From positions 2,542,001-2,606,000 of the forward strand of contig NZ_JAUSXF010000001.1 of NCBI RefSeq assembly GCF_030816475.1: a DNA stretch of 64,000 bases, given 5' to 3'. The notes beneath the pieces were generated by a model. It had not been told where the DNA came from. It worked only from the letters and a program-made list of their open reading frames with translations, and searched no databases. Positions 1-8,081 of this stretch are shown here, in pieces. Both the position numbers and the translations under genes were made by a program. The stretch is from Arthrobacter pascens (GTDB taxonomy: Bacteria > Actinomycetota > Actinomycetes > Actinomycetales > Micrococcaceae). How positions within the stretch are numbered: position 1 is the first letter of the stretch; the number at the start of each line of letters is the position of its first letter.

Positions 1-629
1 TCCGGGAAGCAGGGTTCCGGATCTTCACTGTGGGCTCGGACCAGTCCCGCATCGAGGCGGCGGCCGCACGGACCGGCGAGGGCGTCACTCCCCTCGTCTG
101 CGACCTCGCCAGCCTTGCCGATGTCCGGGCCCTCAGGGACAGCCTTGCCGGCAGCGGCACCACCATCGATGCGGTCATCCACCTGGTGGGAGGCTGGCGC
201 GGAGCAAAGGGAATCCCTGACCAGAGCGACTCCGACTGGGAGTTCCTGGAGCGGGGAGCCATCACCACCCTGCGGAACGTGTCCCGAGTGTTCTACACGG
301 ACCTTGCCGATTCCGTTTGCGGGAGATTTGCCATGGTCTCCTCGACGGCAGTGGGAAAACCCACCGCCGCGGCGGCCAGCTACGCGGCGGCGAAGGCCGC
401 AGCCGAGGCATGGACCATGGCAATGGCTGAAGGCTTCAGCCGCACCGAGTCCAGCGCCGCCGTCGTACTCGTGGTGAAGGCGCTTGTGGATGAGACGATG
501 CGGAAGCGGCACCCGGAACGGACTTTTCCGGGCGCCACCGACGTCCGGGACCTGGCCGCCGCCGTCGTCGGCCTGTTCAGCAGTCCGGCAGCCGGGCTGA
601 ACGGCGAGCGCCTGCTGCTGACCCCCTGA
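1..629 (+). CDS. SDR family oxidoreductase, 5'-truncated by window edge
   Basis: The reading frame is open from base 3 and continues upstream of the window, so about 208 C-terminal residues are visible. It looks like a short-chain dehydrogenase/reductase: a cofactor-loop-like 'VGSDQSR', then 'CDLAS' (the acidic residue usually contacting the adenine), the 'VHLVGGW' strand, the catalytic Ser in 'MVSSTAVG' and the YxxxK pair in 'SYAAAKAA'. The first GTG in this frame (base 30) lies inside the Rossmann fold and is not a credible start. The substrate cannot be read from the sequence. It is followed 18 bp later by the aldolase gene on the same strand and may be co-transcribed with it. Confidence 0.8.
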   Translation, partial: REAGFRIFTVGSDQSRIEAAAARTGEGVTPLVCDLASLADVRALRDSLAGSGTTIDAVIHLVGGWRGAKGIPDQSDSDWEFLERGAITTLRNVSRVFYTDLADSVCGRFAMVSSTAVGKPTAAAASYAAAKAAAEAWTMAMAEGFSRTESSAAVVLVVKALVDETMRKRHPERTFPGATDVRDLAAAVVGLFSSPAAGLNGERLLLTP

Positions 630-647
630 CCTCCCTAGACTGAAAGC

Positions 648-1778
648 GTGAGCAAAGCAATGACAACCGCAATAAACACAGCCGGAGCACTTGCCGATCT
701 CTCCGCGGTCCGGCTCCATGACGCAGCCGTCCGGGGGTTCGCCTCGGACAACTACTCCGGCGTCCACCCTGAGGTCCTGGCGGCACTGGCGGCAGCGAAC
801 GGGGGCCACCAGGTCTCTTACGGCGAGGACGACTACACCGCACGCCTCCAGCAACTGATGGAGGAACACTTCGGATCAGGCATCGAGTGCTTCCCGGTGT
901 TCAACGGGACGGGCGCCAACGTCCTGTCCCTGCAGTCCCTGCTTCCGCGCTGGGGTGCCGTGGTGTGTGCGTCCACTGCCCACATCAACATGGACGAGAA
1001 CGGCGCCCCCGAGCGGATCGGCGGAATCAAGCTCCTCAGCGTCCCCACGCCTGACGGCAAACTGACACCCGACCTCATTGACCGCGAGGCGTGGGGATGG
1101 GGTGATGAGCACCGCGCCCAGCCATTGGCCGTCTCGATTACCCAGACCACCGAACTGGGCACGTGCTACACGCCTGAGGAGGTGCGCGCCATTGCGGACC
1201 ATGTCCATGCCAAGGGCATGAAGCTCCACATGGACGGTGCCCGGCTGGCCAATGCCGCGGCGCACCTGCAAGTGCCGCTGAGGGCTTTCACGCGCGACGC
1301 CGGTGTGGACATCCTGTCCTTCGGCGGCACCAAGAACGGACTGCTTTTCGGCGAAGTGGTTGTGGCTCTCAACCCCGAAGCGGCCTCCGGCCTGGTGTAC
1401 CTGCGGAAGATGAACATGCAGCTCGCTTCCAAGATGCGGTTTCTTTCAGCCCAGTTCATCGCGCTGCTGGAGGGCGGCCTGTGGCTCCGTTCGGCGTCCC
1501 ACGCCAACGCCATGGCCACCCGACTCCGCGCGGCCGTGGACACGATCGACGGCGTGGAGCCCACGCAGAAGACGGAATCCAACGGCGTGTTTGCCGTCCT
1601 CCCCAAGGGCGTGGCAGACAGGCTGCGGGAGTCCTTCCGCTTCTACGACTGGGATGAGGCGGCGCGGGAAGTCCGCTGGATGTGTTCCTTCGACACGAGT
1701 GAGGACGATATTGATGCTTTTGTTGCCGCGATCCGCCGGGAGATGGCTGCCCACCATGCAGCCAAAACGGCCAGTTAG
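648..1778 (+). CDS. Threonine aldolase / beta-eliminating lyase family, PLP-dependent
   Basis: 376 aa, the usual length for low-specificity threonine aldolases, which cleave threonine or related beta-hydroxy amino acids to glycine and an aldehyde in the cytosol. Family signs: 'FASDNYSGVHPEVL' near the N-terminus, 'YGEDDYTARLQ', 'HMDGARLANAA' (Asp/Arg around the cofactor) and the likely Schiff-base lysine K229 in 'SFGGTKNG'. The start is a GTG at 648, 18 bp after the SDR stop. An in-frame ATG four codons downstream is an alternative start. Exact stereospecificity is unknown, and 'beta-eliminating lyase' is the safe family name. Confidence 0.88.
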   Translation: MSKAMTTAINTAGALADLSAVRLHDAAVRGFASDNYSGVHPEVLAALAAANGGHQVSYGEDDYTARLQQLMEEHFGSGIECFPVFNGTGANVLSLQSLLPRWGAVVCASTAHINMDENGAPERIGGIKLLSVPTPDGKLTPDLIDREAWGWGDEHRAQPLAVSITQTTELGTCYTPEEVRAIADHVHAKGMKLHMDGARLANAAAHLQVPLRAFTRDAGVDILSFGGTKNGLLFGEVVVALNPEAASGLVYLRKMNMQLASKMRFLSAQFIALLEGGLWLRSASHANAMATRLRAAVDTIDGVEPTQKTESNGVFAVLPKGVADRLRESFRFYDWDEAAREVRWMCSFDTSEDDIDAFVAAIRREMAAHHAAKTAS

Positions 1779-1839
1779 CATGGACGCTTTGACGGCGAGC
1801 CTGCGCTCCCGCCCCGCTGCGGTTGCGTAACCTGCGAAG

Positions 1840-2487
1840 GTGAACGCACTCGCCCAGGTTCCCCCGGAGTTTCTGCACGCTTTGGGAACCCTCAGGAAAG
1901 CCCGGTGCCGCGGTGAACTGCACCTGGCGGAAATTCCGGCTCCGGCACGGCTGGCGCCGTACGCGGTGGCGCTCGGTGCCGAAGTCATGGCGCCCGGCCC
2001 CGGCAGTGCGCCCACTCCAGTTCACGGCCCGGCAGCCATGGCGCTTGCCGCTGCCTCCGGAACAGACGACGACGGCGACACCGAGCTGGCCACGGGCCGT
2101 TTCATCCTGCTCCATGATCCAGACGGTTCCGCCGTCTGGGACGGCGAGTTCCGCATCGTGACCTATATCCGTGCGCAGCTGGAACCGGAAATGGGCAACG
2201 ACGAAATGCTCGGCACGGTGGCATGGACGTGGCTCGTGGAGGCGCTCGAGAACCACAAGGCCCCCTACCGGGCGGCGGGCGGCACGGCCACGAGGGTCCT
2301 CTCCGAGAGCTTCGGAACCCTGGCCGACAGGCCGGCGTCGATCGACATCGAACTGCGCGCCTCCTGGACGCCCGCGTCGTCGGATGTCACAGCACATCTG
2401 GAAGCGTGGTCGGACATGGTGTGTACGTTCGCCGGGCTCCCTCCGCTTCCCGACGGCGTGTCCGCCCTTCCGCGCCGCCGGAACTAA
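1840..2487 (+). CDS. DUF3000 family protein
   Basis: 215 aa with a GTG start. The sequence matches the actinobacteria-restricted DUF3000 family as I recognise it ('PPEFLHALGTLRKARCRGELHLAEIPAP' at the N-terminus, a central 'SGTDDDGDTELATGRFILLHDPDG' and 'WTWLVEAL'). No enzymatic motif, signal peptide or membrane segment is visible, so it is probably a cytosolic protein. It lies immediately before the RNase D/HRDC gene (40 bp gap), the same pairing as Rv2680-Rv2681 in M. tuberculosis, so a joint role in RNA metabolism is a reasonable guess. Function is otherwise unknown. Confidence 0.85.
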   Translation: MNALAQVPPEFLHALGTLRKARCRGELHLAEIPAPARLAPYAVALGAEVMAPGPGSAPTPVHGPAAMALAAASGTDDDGDTELATGRFILLHDPDGSAVWDGEFRIVTYIRAQLEPEMGNDEMLGTVAWTWLVEALENHKAPYRAAGGTATRVLSESFGTLADRPASIDIELRASWTPASSDVTAHLEAWSDMVCTFAGLPPLPDGVSALPRRRN

Positions 2488-2527
2488 AAGCAGCCTGACA
2501 CTCCGTTGTCGGTAAACTGAAGACACC

Positions 2528-3871
2528 ATGACCCCTCACATTCCGGATAACACCACAGCCGGCGCTCCGGCTGCTGAAACCACTACCCACATCACGGTGG
2601 AGGGCTTCGACAGCCCCATCCCCCAAATCATTGACCTCGATGCACCCCGCGACGGCGTGCCTCTTGTCATCCAGACGCAGTCCGGGCTGGAGAGATGCGC
2701 AGCCGCCATCGCCGCCGGAACAGGGCCGGCCGGGGTGGACGCCGAGCGCGCCTCAGGTTTCCGCTATGGCCAGCGCGCCTTCCTGGTCCAGATCCGCCGC
2801 GAAGGCGCCGGAACCTGGCTGATCGACCCTGAGCCCTTCGAGGACCTGGCAATCATCAACGATGCGCTCAAGGGAGTGGAGTGGATCCTGCACGCGGCCA
2901 GCCAGGACCTGCCCTGCCTCTTGGAGCTGGGCATGTGGCCGGACAAACTGTTTGACACCGAATTGGCCGCCAGGCTCGCAGGCCTGCCGCGCGTCGGCCT
3001 GGCCGCCGTCATTGAACAGCTGCTGGGATTCGGCCTGGCCAAGGAACATTCAGCCGCCGACTGGTCCACCCGCCCCCTGCCGGAGCCCTGGCTGCGCTAC
3101 GCCGCGCTGGACGTGGAAGTCCTGACCGAACTGCGCGAAGAACTCATCGAACTGCTGGAGGCGGACGGCAAGCTGGAGTTCGCAGAGCAGGAGTTCGCCG
3201 CCATCCTGGCAGCCGGCGTGGCCCCTCCCCGGATTGATCCCTGGCGCAAGACGTCGGGCCTCCACCAGATCCGGGACCGCCGGCAGCTGGCAGCCGTCCG
3301 CGAGATGTGGCTGGAGCGCGATTCCCTCGCCCAGAAGCGGGACGTGGCTCCGGGAAGGCTCATTCCCGATTCCTCCCTGGTGGCCGCCGCCAAAGTCATG
3401 CCGTCTACTGTGCCCCAACTGCTGGGCACCAAGGGCTTCCACGGCCGGGCGGCGCAGCGCGAGGCACCACGCTGGCTGCGCTGCATCGCCACAGCAAGGG
3501 ACCTTGAGGACCTTCCTCCGCTGCACCTGCCCACCAACGCGCCTCCCCCGCCCCGCGTCTGGGCGGACCGTGATCCCGAGGCGGCCGCACGGCTCGCAAC
3601 TGCCCGGCCCATCCTGCAGGAAAAGGCCGAGCAGCTGAACCTGCCCCTGGAGAACCTCCTCACCCCGGACTACTTGAGGCGGGTGGCCTGGCGACCGCCT
3701 GCAGAGATCAGCGAAGCTGCCGTGGCGGGCGACCTTCGTGCACTCGGTGCCCGTGAGTGGCAGGTCGGGATCGTCGCCCCGCTCATCACGCAGGCGTTCC
3801 TGAATCCCCAGCCGCTGCCGCCCAAGGAGCCCCGTGAGCCCAAGGCGGCAGCGGTGGTGGCTAGCGACTGA
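2528..3871 (+). CDS. RNase D-like 3'-5' exonuclease with HRDC domain
   Basis: 447 aa. The N-terminal part is a DEDD-type 3'-5' exonuclease: Asp71 and Glu73 in 'VDAERA' (motif I), Asp in 'LHAASQDLPCL' (motif II), and Tyr/Asp in 'RYAALDVEVL' (motif III). An HRDC nucleic-acid-binding domain follows at about residues 235-315 ('RDRRQLAAVREMWLERD...'), and the rest is an extended C-terminal RNase D-like region. It probably trims the 3' ends of structured RNAs such as tRNA precursors. The start ATG at 2528 follows the DUF3000 stop by 40 bp. The symbol rnd is often used, but orthology to E. coli Rnd is only at family level. Confidence 0.88.
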   Translation: MTPHIPDNTTAGAPAAETTTHITVEGFDSPIPQIIDLDAPRDGVPLVIQTQSGLERCAAAIAAGTGPAGVDAERASGFRYGQRAFLVQIRREGAGTWLIDPEPFEDLAIINDALKGVEWILHAASQDLPCLLELGMWPDKLFDTELAARLAGLPRVGLAAVIEQLLGFGLAKEHSAADWSTRPLPEPWLRYAALDVEVLTELREELIELLEADGKLEFAEQEFAAILAAGVAPPRIDPWRKTSGLHQIRDRRQLAAVREMWLERDSLAQKRDVAPGRLIPDSSLVAAAKVMPSTVPQLLGTKGFHGRAAQREAPRWLRCIATARDLEDLPPLHLPTNAPPPPRVWADRDPEAAARLATARPILQEKAEQLNLPLENLLTPDYLRRVAWRPPAEISEAAVAGDLRALGAREWQVGIVAPLITQAFLNPQPLPPKEPREPKAAAVVASD

Positions 3872-3928
3872 AATCGAAGCGCGGCCAGCCGGCCTTAGCA
3901 CCCTCATCCCGGACAAAAACGCGAGACC

Positions 3929-3957
3929 TTGCACGCTAAGTTACTGACGAGTAACAT
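3929..3957 (+). promoter_or_regulatory. Promoter of the thiolase-fadB operon (-35/-10)
   Basis: TTGCAC at 3929-3934 and TAACAT at 3952-3957 are separated by exactly 17 bp, a good match to a primary-sigma promoter. The predicted transcription start lies around 3964, leaving a leader of about 70 nt before the GTG at 4032. The -10 and the spacer are overlapped by a palindrome (separate entry). Confidence 0.6.
3940..3955. promoter_or_regulatory. Palindromic operator candidate over the beta-oxidation promoter
   Basis: GTTACT-GACG-AGTAAC is a perfect 6-bp inverted repeat with a 4-bp centre. It covers the spacer and most of the -10 box, the geometry expected for a repressor that blocks RNA polymerase. 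Operators of this kind (TTACnnnnnnGTAA-like) are typical of TetR-family fatty-acid regulators. No regulator gene is adjacent, so the protein that binds here is unknown. Confidence 0.5.
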
Positions 3958-4031
3958 TGCGTTCACTGCCGTCCGGATCATTGCTGCCCTTGGCCGCTGA
4001 CCGGCGCCAACGTCTCGATGAGGAGTTACAC

Positions 4032-5321
4032 GTGACCCAACCCCACAGCAGCGGAATACACAGCAGCGGAAACCAGCGCACTGTCCGCGACGTCGTTTTT
4101 GTCGACGGCGTCCGCACGCCGTTCGGCCGGGCCGGGGAAAAAGGCATCTACGCCGGAACCCGCGCCGATGACCTGATGGTCAAGTGCATCCGCGAACTCC
4201 TGCGCCGCAACCCGTCGTTGCCCCCCGCGCGGATCGACGAAGTAGCCGTGGCCGCCACCACCCAGACCGGCGACCAGGGCCTGACCCTGGGACGCACCGC
4301 CGCCCTGCTGGCCGGGCTCCCCCGCACCGTTCCGGGATTTGCGATCGACCGCATGTGCGCCGGAGCCATGACTGCCGTCACCACCACGGCCAGCGGAATC
4401 GGATTCGGAGCCTACGACGTCGTCATTGCCGGCGGCGTGGAACATATGGGCAACCACCCGATGGGTTCGGGAGCCGACCCCAATCCGCGCTTCATGTCCG
4501 AGCGCCTGGTAGACCCTGCCGCGCTGAACATGGGAAACACGGCCGAGAACCTGCATGACCGTTTTCCGGACATCACCAAGGAACGCGCGGACGCATACGC
4601 CGTCGCCTCGCAGGACAAACTGGCCGCGGCCTACGGCAAAGGGCAGATCCAGCCGGACCTCGTCCCGGTAGCCACCCTCAAGCCGGGGCAGGGCTGGACT
4701 CTGAATACCGTGGACGAGCCGCCCCGTCCCGGCACCAGCCTGGAGGATCTCGCCGCCCTTCGTACTCCCTTCCGTGCCCATGGCCGGGTCACTGCCGGCA
4801 ACGCCGCAGGCCTGAACGACGGCGCCACGGCAGCCGTACTCGCCTCCTCTGAAGCCGCGGCCGAGCTGGGGCTTCCCGTCAAGATGCGGCTGGTCAGCTA
4901 CGCGTACGCAGGCGTCGAACCCGAGGTGATGGGAATCGGCCCCGTGCCCGCCACCGAGAAGGCCCTGAAAAATGCAGGCCTGGGAATCGAGGACATCGGC
5001 CTGTTCGAAATCAACGAAGCCTTCGCCGTGCAGGTGCTGAGCTTCCTGGACCACTTCGGCATTCCCGACGACGATCCGCGCGTCAACCGGTACGGTGGCG
5101 CCATTGCCGTGGGCCACCCGCTGGCGTCCTCCGGCGTACGGCTGATGAACCAGCTGGCCCGGCAGTTCGAAGAGGATCCCTCGGTGCGGTACGGCATCAC
5201 CACCATGTGCATCGGCCTCGGCATGGGGGCAACAGTCATTTGGGAAAACCCGCACCACCCCGGCTACGGCACCACCACCGGGTCCATTACTGAATCAGCC
5301 ACAGAAGGAGCCGCAGCATGA
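4032..5321 (+). CDS. Acetyl-CoA C-acyltransferase (3-ketoacyl-CoA thiolase)
   Basis: 429 aa. It catalyses the last beta-oxidation step, thiolytic cleavage of 3-ketoacyl-CoA to acetyl-CoA plus shortened acyl-CoA. The nucleophile is Cys109 in 'DRMCAGAMTAV'. The other active-site elements are 'NEAFAVQ', the His in 'AVGHPLASSGVR' and the Cys in 'TMCIGLGMGAT'. I chose the GTG at 4032 because AGGAG lies 6 bases upstream; the frame is open further upstream to 3957, but that region contains the promoter and lacks homology. The stop overlaps the next gene's ATG (ATGA), so thiolase and the FadB-type protein are translationally coupled and likely form a trifunctional complex. Confidence 0.92.
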   Translation: MTQPHSSGIHSSGNQRTVRDVVFVDGVRTPFGRAGEKGIYAGTRADDLMVKCIRELLRRNPSLPPARIDEVAVAATTQTGDQGLTLGRTAALLAGLPRTVPGFAIDRMCAGAMTAVTTTASGIGFGAYDVVIAGGVEHMGNHPMGSGADPNPRFMSERLVDPAALNMGNTAENLHDRFPDITKERADAYAVASQDKLAAAYGKGQIQPDLVPVATLKPGQGWTLNTVDEPPRPGTSLEDLAALRTPFRAHGRVTAGNAAGLNDGATAAVLASSEAAAELGLPVKMRLVSYAYAGVEPEVMGIGPVPATEKALKNAGLGIEDIGLFEINEAFAVQVLSFLDHFGIPDDDPRVNRYGGAIAVGHPLASSGVRLMNQLARQFEEDPSVRYGITTMCIGLGMGATVIWENPHHPGYGTTTGSITESATEGAAA

Positions 5322-7474
5322 GCGCCGCAGACTTCAACAAGCTCGCCGGACTCTTCCCTGACGAGACCGTGACCCACTCCTACGTCCAGGACATCCAACT
5401 CCCGGCCCCTAAGGGAAAGCCCAGTCCCGGCGTTTTCGCCCTGATCACGCTGGACAACGGCCTGGACCACTCCAAGCCCACCACTCTGGGTCCGAATACG
5501 CTGGTTGAGCTCGGCACCGTATTGGAACGCCTGAGGGAACGCGCCGCACGCGGGGAAATCGTGGGCGTGGGCGTCACCGGCAAGCCGTATTACCTGGTGG
5601 CGGGCGCGGACCTCTCAGCCGTAAAGTCGCTGGACAACCGGGAGCACGGGCTCTGGATGGCCCAACTCGGCCATGACGTATACGCCACACTGGCCAACCT
5701 CGGGGTGCCCAGCTTTGCCTTCATCAACGGCGTGGCCCTGGGCGGCGGCCTGGAGATCGCCTTGCAGTCCACCTTCCGGACTGTATCGACCGGGGCCGGC
5801 GCGCTGGGGCTGCCGGAGGCTTTCATCGGCCTGGTCCCCGGCTGGGGCGGGGTTTACATCCTGCCGCGGCTGATCGGTCCGGAGAATGCCGTCCGGGTGA
5901 TGATCGAAAACCCGCTGACAAACAACCGCACCCTGACCGGACCGCAGGCATTCGACCTGGGCATTGCCGATGCCGTGTTCGAACCTGCAGACTTCGTCGA
6001 GCAGTCCCTGGCCTGGGCCGCGAAAGTCATCTCCGGCGACGTGGTGCCCGAGCGGCCCAACGCCGTCGATCCTTCCCTGCCCGCCGCCGCAGAACGCTGG
6101 GCCGGCGCAATCGCGGCCGGGCGCGCCTTCGTGGAAGCCAAGACGTCCAATGCGTCGCCGGCGCCGGCCAAGGTCCTGGACATCCTCGAAGCTAATCGCA
6201 CCATGACGCAGGCTGAATCAAGGGAGCTCGAGTGCGAGACCCTCGCCGGACTGATGCAGACGGACGAATTCCGCGCCACCGTCTACGCCTTCCTGGACCT
6301 CGTGCAAAAGCGGTCCAAGCGGCCCGCCGGCGCTCCTGACCGGAAGCTTGCCCGCCCCGTGACGAAGGTGGGAGTGGTTGGCGCCGGGCTGATGGCCAGC
6401 CAACTGGCCCTCCTGTTCGCCCGGCAGCTCAAGGTGCCGGTGGTTATGACTGACATCGACCAGGCGCGCGTGGACAAGGGTGTGGGCTACGTCCAGACAG
6501 AGGTGGACAAGCTCCTGGGCAAGAAGCGGATCAGCCAGGATGCCGCCAACCGCACGAGAGCCCTGGTGACGGGTTCGGTCTCCAAGGACGCCTTCGCGGA
6601 CGCCGACTTTGTGATCGAGGCGGTCTTCGAAGAGCTGAACGTCAAGAAGCAGGTGTTCGCCGAGGTTGAGGCCATCGTGTCCGCTGAATGCATCCTCGCC
6701 ACCAACACCTCGTCGCTGTCCGTGACGGCCATGGCCGAGGATCTTCAGCATCCGGAACGGCTGGTGGGCTTCCACTTCTTCAACCCGGTGGCAGTCATGC
6801 CGCTGCTGGAGATCGTCCGTGCTCCGAAAACGGACGACGCCGTGCTGGCCACCGCCTTTGAGCTGGCCAAGGGACTGAAGAAGACCGGGGTGCTGGTCAA
6901 GGATGCTGCCGCCTTTGTCGTCAACAGGATCCTCCTGCGGCTCATGAGTGAAGTCACCGCAGCCTTCGATGAAGGAACCCCCGCCGAGGTCGCGGACAAT
7001 GCGCTGCGCCCCATGGGCCTGCCCATGACGCCCTTCACCCTGGGCGCCATGGTCGGCCTGCCGGTGGCGCAGCACGTTCAGGAATCTTTGCACGCCGCCT
7101 TCGGCGATCGCTTCACGGTCTCCGCCAACCTGCAGAAACTGATCGATAACGGCGTCACTGCCCTGTGGGTGCCTGCCGACGACGGCTCACGGGAGATCCC
7201 GGAATCGACGTTGTCGCTCATGTCCTTCGGCACGTCCCCGTCCACCGCCGAGGAGGTGCTCCGACGCACCCAGGACGCCTTGGCCGAGGAAATCGGGCTG
7301 ATGCTGGATGAAGGCGTAGTGGCGGGGCCCGAGGACATCGACCTCTGCATGATTCTGGGTGCGGGATGGCCGATGTTCCTGGGCGGCATCACGCCCTACC
7401 TGGACCGGACGGGGGCGTCCGAGCGCGTTAACGGCAAGCGGTTCCTGCCCCCCGGAGTCGCTTCCCGCGCCTGA
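5318..7474 (+). CDS. Multifunctional fatty-acid oxidation enzyme (enoyl-CoA hydratase / 3-hydroxyacyl-CoA dehydrogenase)
   Basis: 718 aa, the size of FadB/FadJ alpha subunits. The N-terminal crotonase domain (about 20-260) carries the oxyanion-hole elements 'LVAGADLSAVKS' and 'NGVALGGGLEIALQ' and the acidic 'LPEAFIGLVPGWGG'. An NAD-binding Rossmann domain starts near residue 350 ('VGVVGAGLMASQLA'), followed by 'ATNTSSLSVTAMA' and the catalytic His in 'GFHFFNPVAVMPLLE', then the helical dehydrogenase C-terminal domain. It hydrates enoyl-CoA and oxidises 3-hydroxyacyl-CoA, feeding the overlapping thiolase. It is the last gene before a strong convergent terminator at 7485-7523. fadB would be the natural name, but FadB and FadJ cannot be separated here. 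Confidence 0.9.
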   Translation: MSAADFNKLAGLFPDETVTHSYVQDIQLPAPKGKPSPGVFALITLDNGLDHSKPTTLGPNTLVELGTVLERLRERAARGEIVGVGVTGKPYYLVAGADLSAVKSLDNREHGLWMAQLGHDVYATLANLGVPSFAFINGVALGGGLEIALQSTFRTVSTGAGALGLPEAFIGLVPGWGGVYILPRLIGPENAVRVMIENPLTNNRTLTGPQAFDLGIADAVFEPADFVEQSLAWAAKVISGDVVPERPNAVDPSLPAAAERWAGAIAAGRAFVEAKTSNASPAPAKVLDILEANRTMTQAESRELECETLAGLMQTDEFRATVYAFLDLVQKRSKRPAGAPDRKLARPVTKVGVVGAGLMASQLALLFARQLKVPVVMTDIDQARVDKGVGYVQTEVDKLLGKKRISQDAANRTRALVTGSVSKDAFADADFVIEAVFEELNVKKQVFAEVEAIVSAECILATNTSSLSVTAMAEDLQHPERLVGFHFFNPVAVMPLLEIVRAPKTDDAVLATAFELAKGLKKTGVLVKDAAAFVVNRILLRLMSEVTAAFDEGTPAEVADNALRPMGLPMTPFTLGAMVGLPVAQHVQESLHAAFGDRFTVSANLQKLIDNGVTALWVPADDGSREIPESTLSLMSFGTSPSTAEEVLRRTQDALAEEIGLMLDEGVVAGPEDIDLCMILGAGWPMFLGGITPYLDRTGASERVNGKRFLPPGVASRA

Positions 7475-7484
7475 CCACGACCGT

Positions 7485-7523
7485 GCCGACGGCGGACGCT
7501 CCTAAGGAGTGCCCGCCGTCGGC
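7485..7523. terminator. Bidirectional terminator hairpin between convergent operons
   Basis: An 18-nt arm (7485-7502) pairs with 7506-7523 around a TAA loop, with one mismatch and one G-T wobble. The stem is very GC-rich. It begins 11 bp after the beta-oxidation operon stop and contains the stop codon (7502-7504) of the opposite-strand gene, so it can serve transcription from both sides. There is no clear U-tract, as is common in actinobacteria. Confidence 0.7.
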
Positions 7524-8071
7524 GCAGCCGTTGCCCCTGTCCCGGCTCCTGTTGTCCCGGGGCTTCCGTTCCCCGCTCCTGTTGCTCCGGAGCTTCCGTT
7601 TCCCGCTCCTGCTGCTCCGGAGCCTCCGTTGCGGCGACCCTGGCCGGACGTCTGCGCCCCTGCGCCGCCTCCGGCGCCGCTCCCTTGGAAATTGGCAAAG
7701 TTGGACCTGGCTCCGCGGGTTCCGGCGTCGACCTGCTTTTGCATGGCCGAGCCGGCGAACACGCCGGCGGCGACCATCAGAATGCAGGCCATGATCTTGG
7801 TAGAGCGCCCCATGACGTACCTGCTTTTCGGTACGAAGGGTTCCTCCTCCGTCGGAGCCGGCAACGGATCAACCTTGAAGGATGGCTGCTCGTCGTCAAA
7901 GGCAGTGGCGGCAAAAGCGTTGCCCGTGTCGACGTCGTCGGCCTCCCCTGTTCCTGTTGTCCACTCCTGGTGCGCTGAAGGATCCGCCGTAGGCAATGCT
8001 TCGGTGTTGGCGGGTTGTCCGGCGTCGCGGCGGCCGCGGGGCGTGTGTGTGCTGCCTGGTAAGAAACTCAT
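7502..8071 (-). CDS. Small single-pass membrane protein with Gly/Ala-rich tail, linked to MacAB-like transporter
   Basis: 189 aa from the ATG at 8071, which lies 10 bp after the permease stop; longer in-frame starts would run into the permease gene and are unlikely. The N-terminal ~95 residues are hydrophilic and acidic ('ADDVDTGNAFAATAFDDEQ', 'APTEEEPFVPK'). One transmembrane helix follows ('IMACILMVAAGVFAGSAM'). The C-terminal ~70 residues are low-complexity Gly/Ala/Asn/Thr with near-repeats of the type 'GAGNGS(S/P)G', encoded by imperfect ~30-bp tandem DNA repeats around 7540-7640. I recognise no domain. Its position at the end of the permease/ATPase/adaptor cluster suggests an accessory subunit. 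The tail DNA may vary in length between strains. Confidence 0.7.
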   Translation of the reverse strand: MSFLPGSTHTPRGRRDAGQPANTEALPTADPSAHQEWTTGTGEADDVDTGNAFAATAFDDEQPSFKVDPLPAPTEEEPFVPKSRYVMGRSTKIMACILMVAAGVFAGSAMQKQVDAGTRGARSNFANFQGSGAGGGAGAQTSGQGRRNGGSGAAGAGNGSSGATGAGNGSPGTTGAGTGATAAPTAGTP

Positions 8072-8081
8072 GAGGGAAGTC

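Noticed and set aside
3050-5258. Long open frames antisense to the RNase D and thiolase genes
   Set aside because: High-GC third positions keep opposite frames open; the translations are Arg/Gly/His-rich with no family resemblance and lie opposite clear genes.
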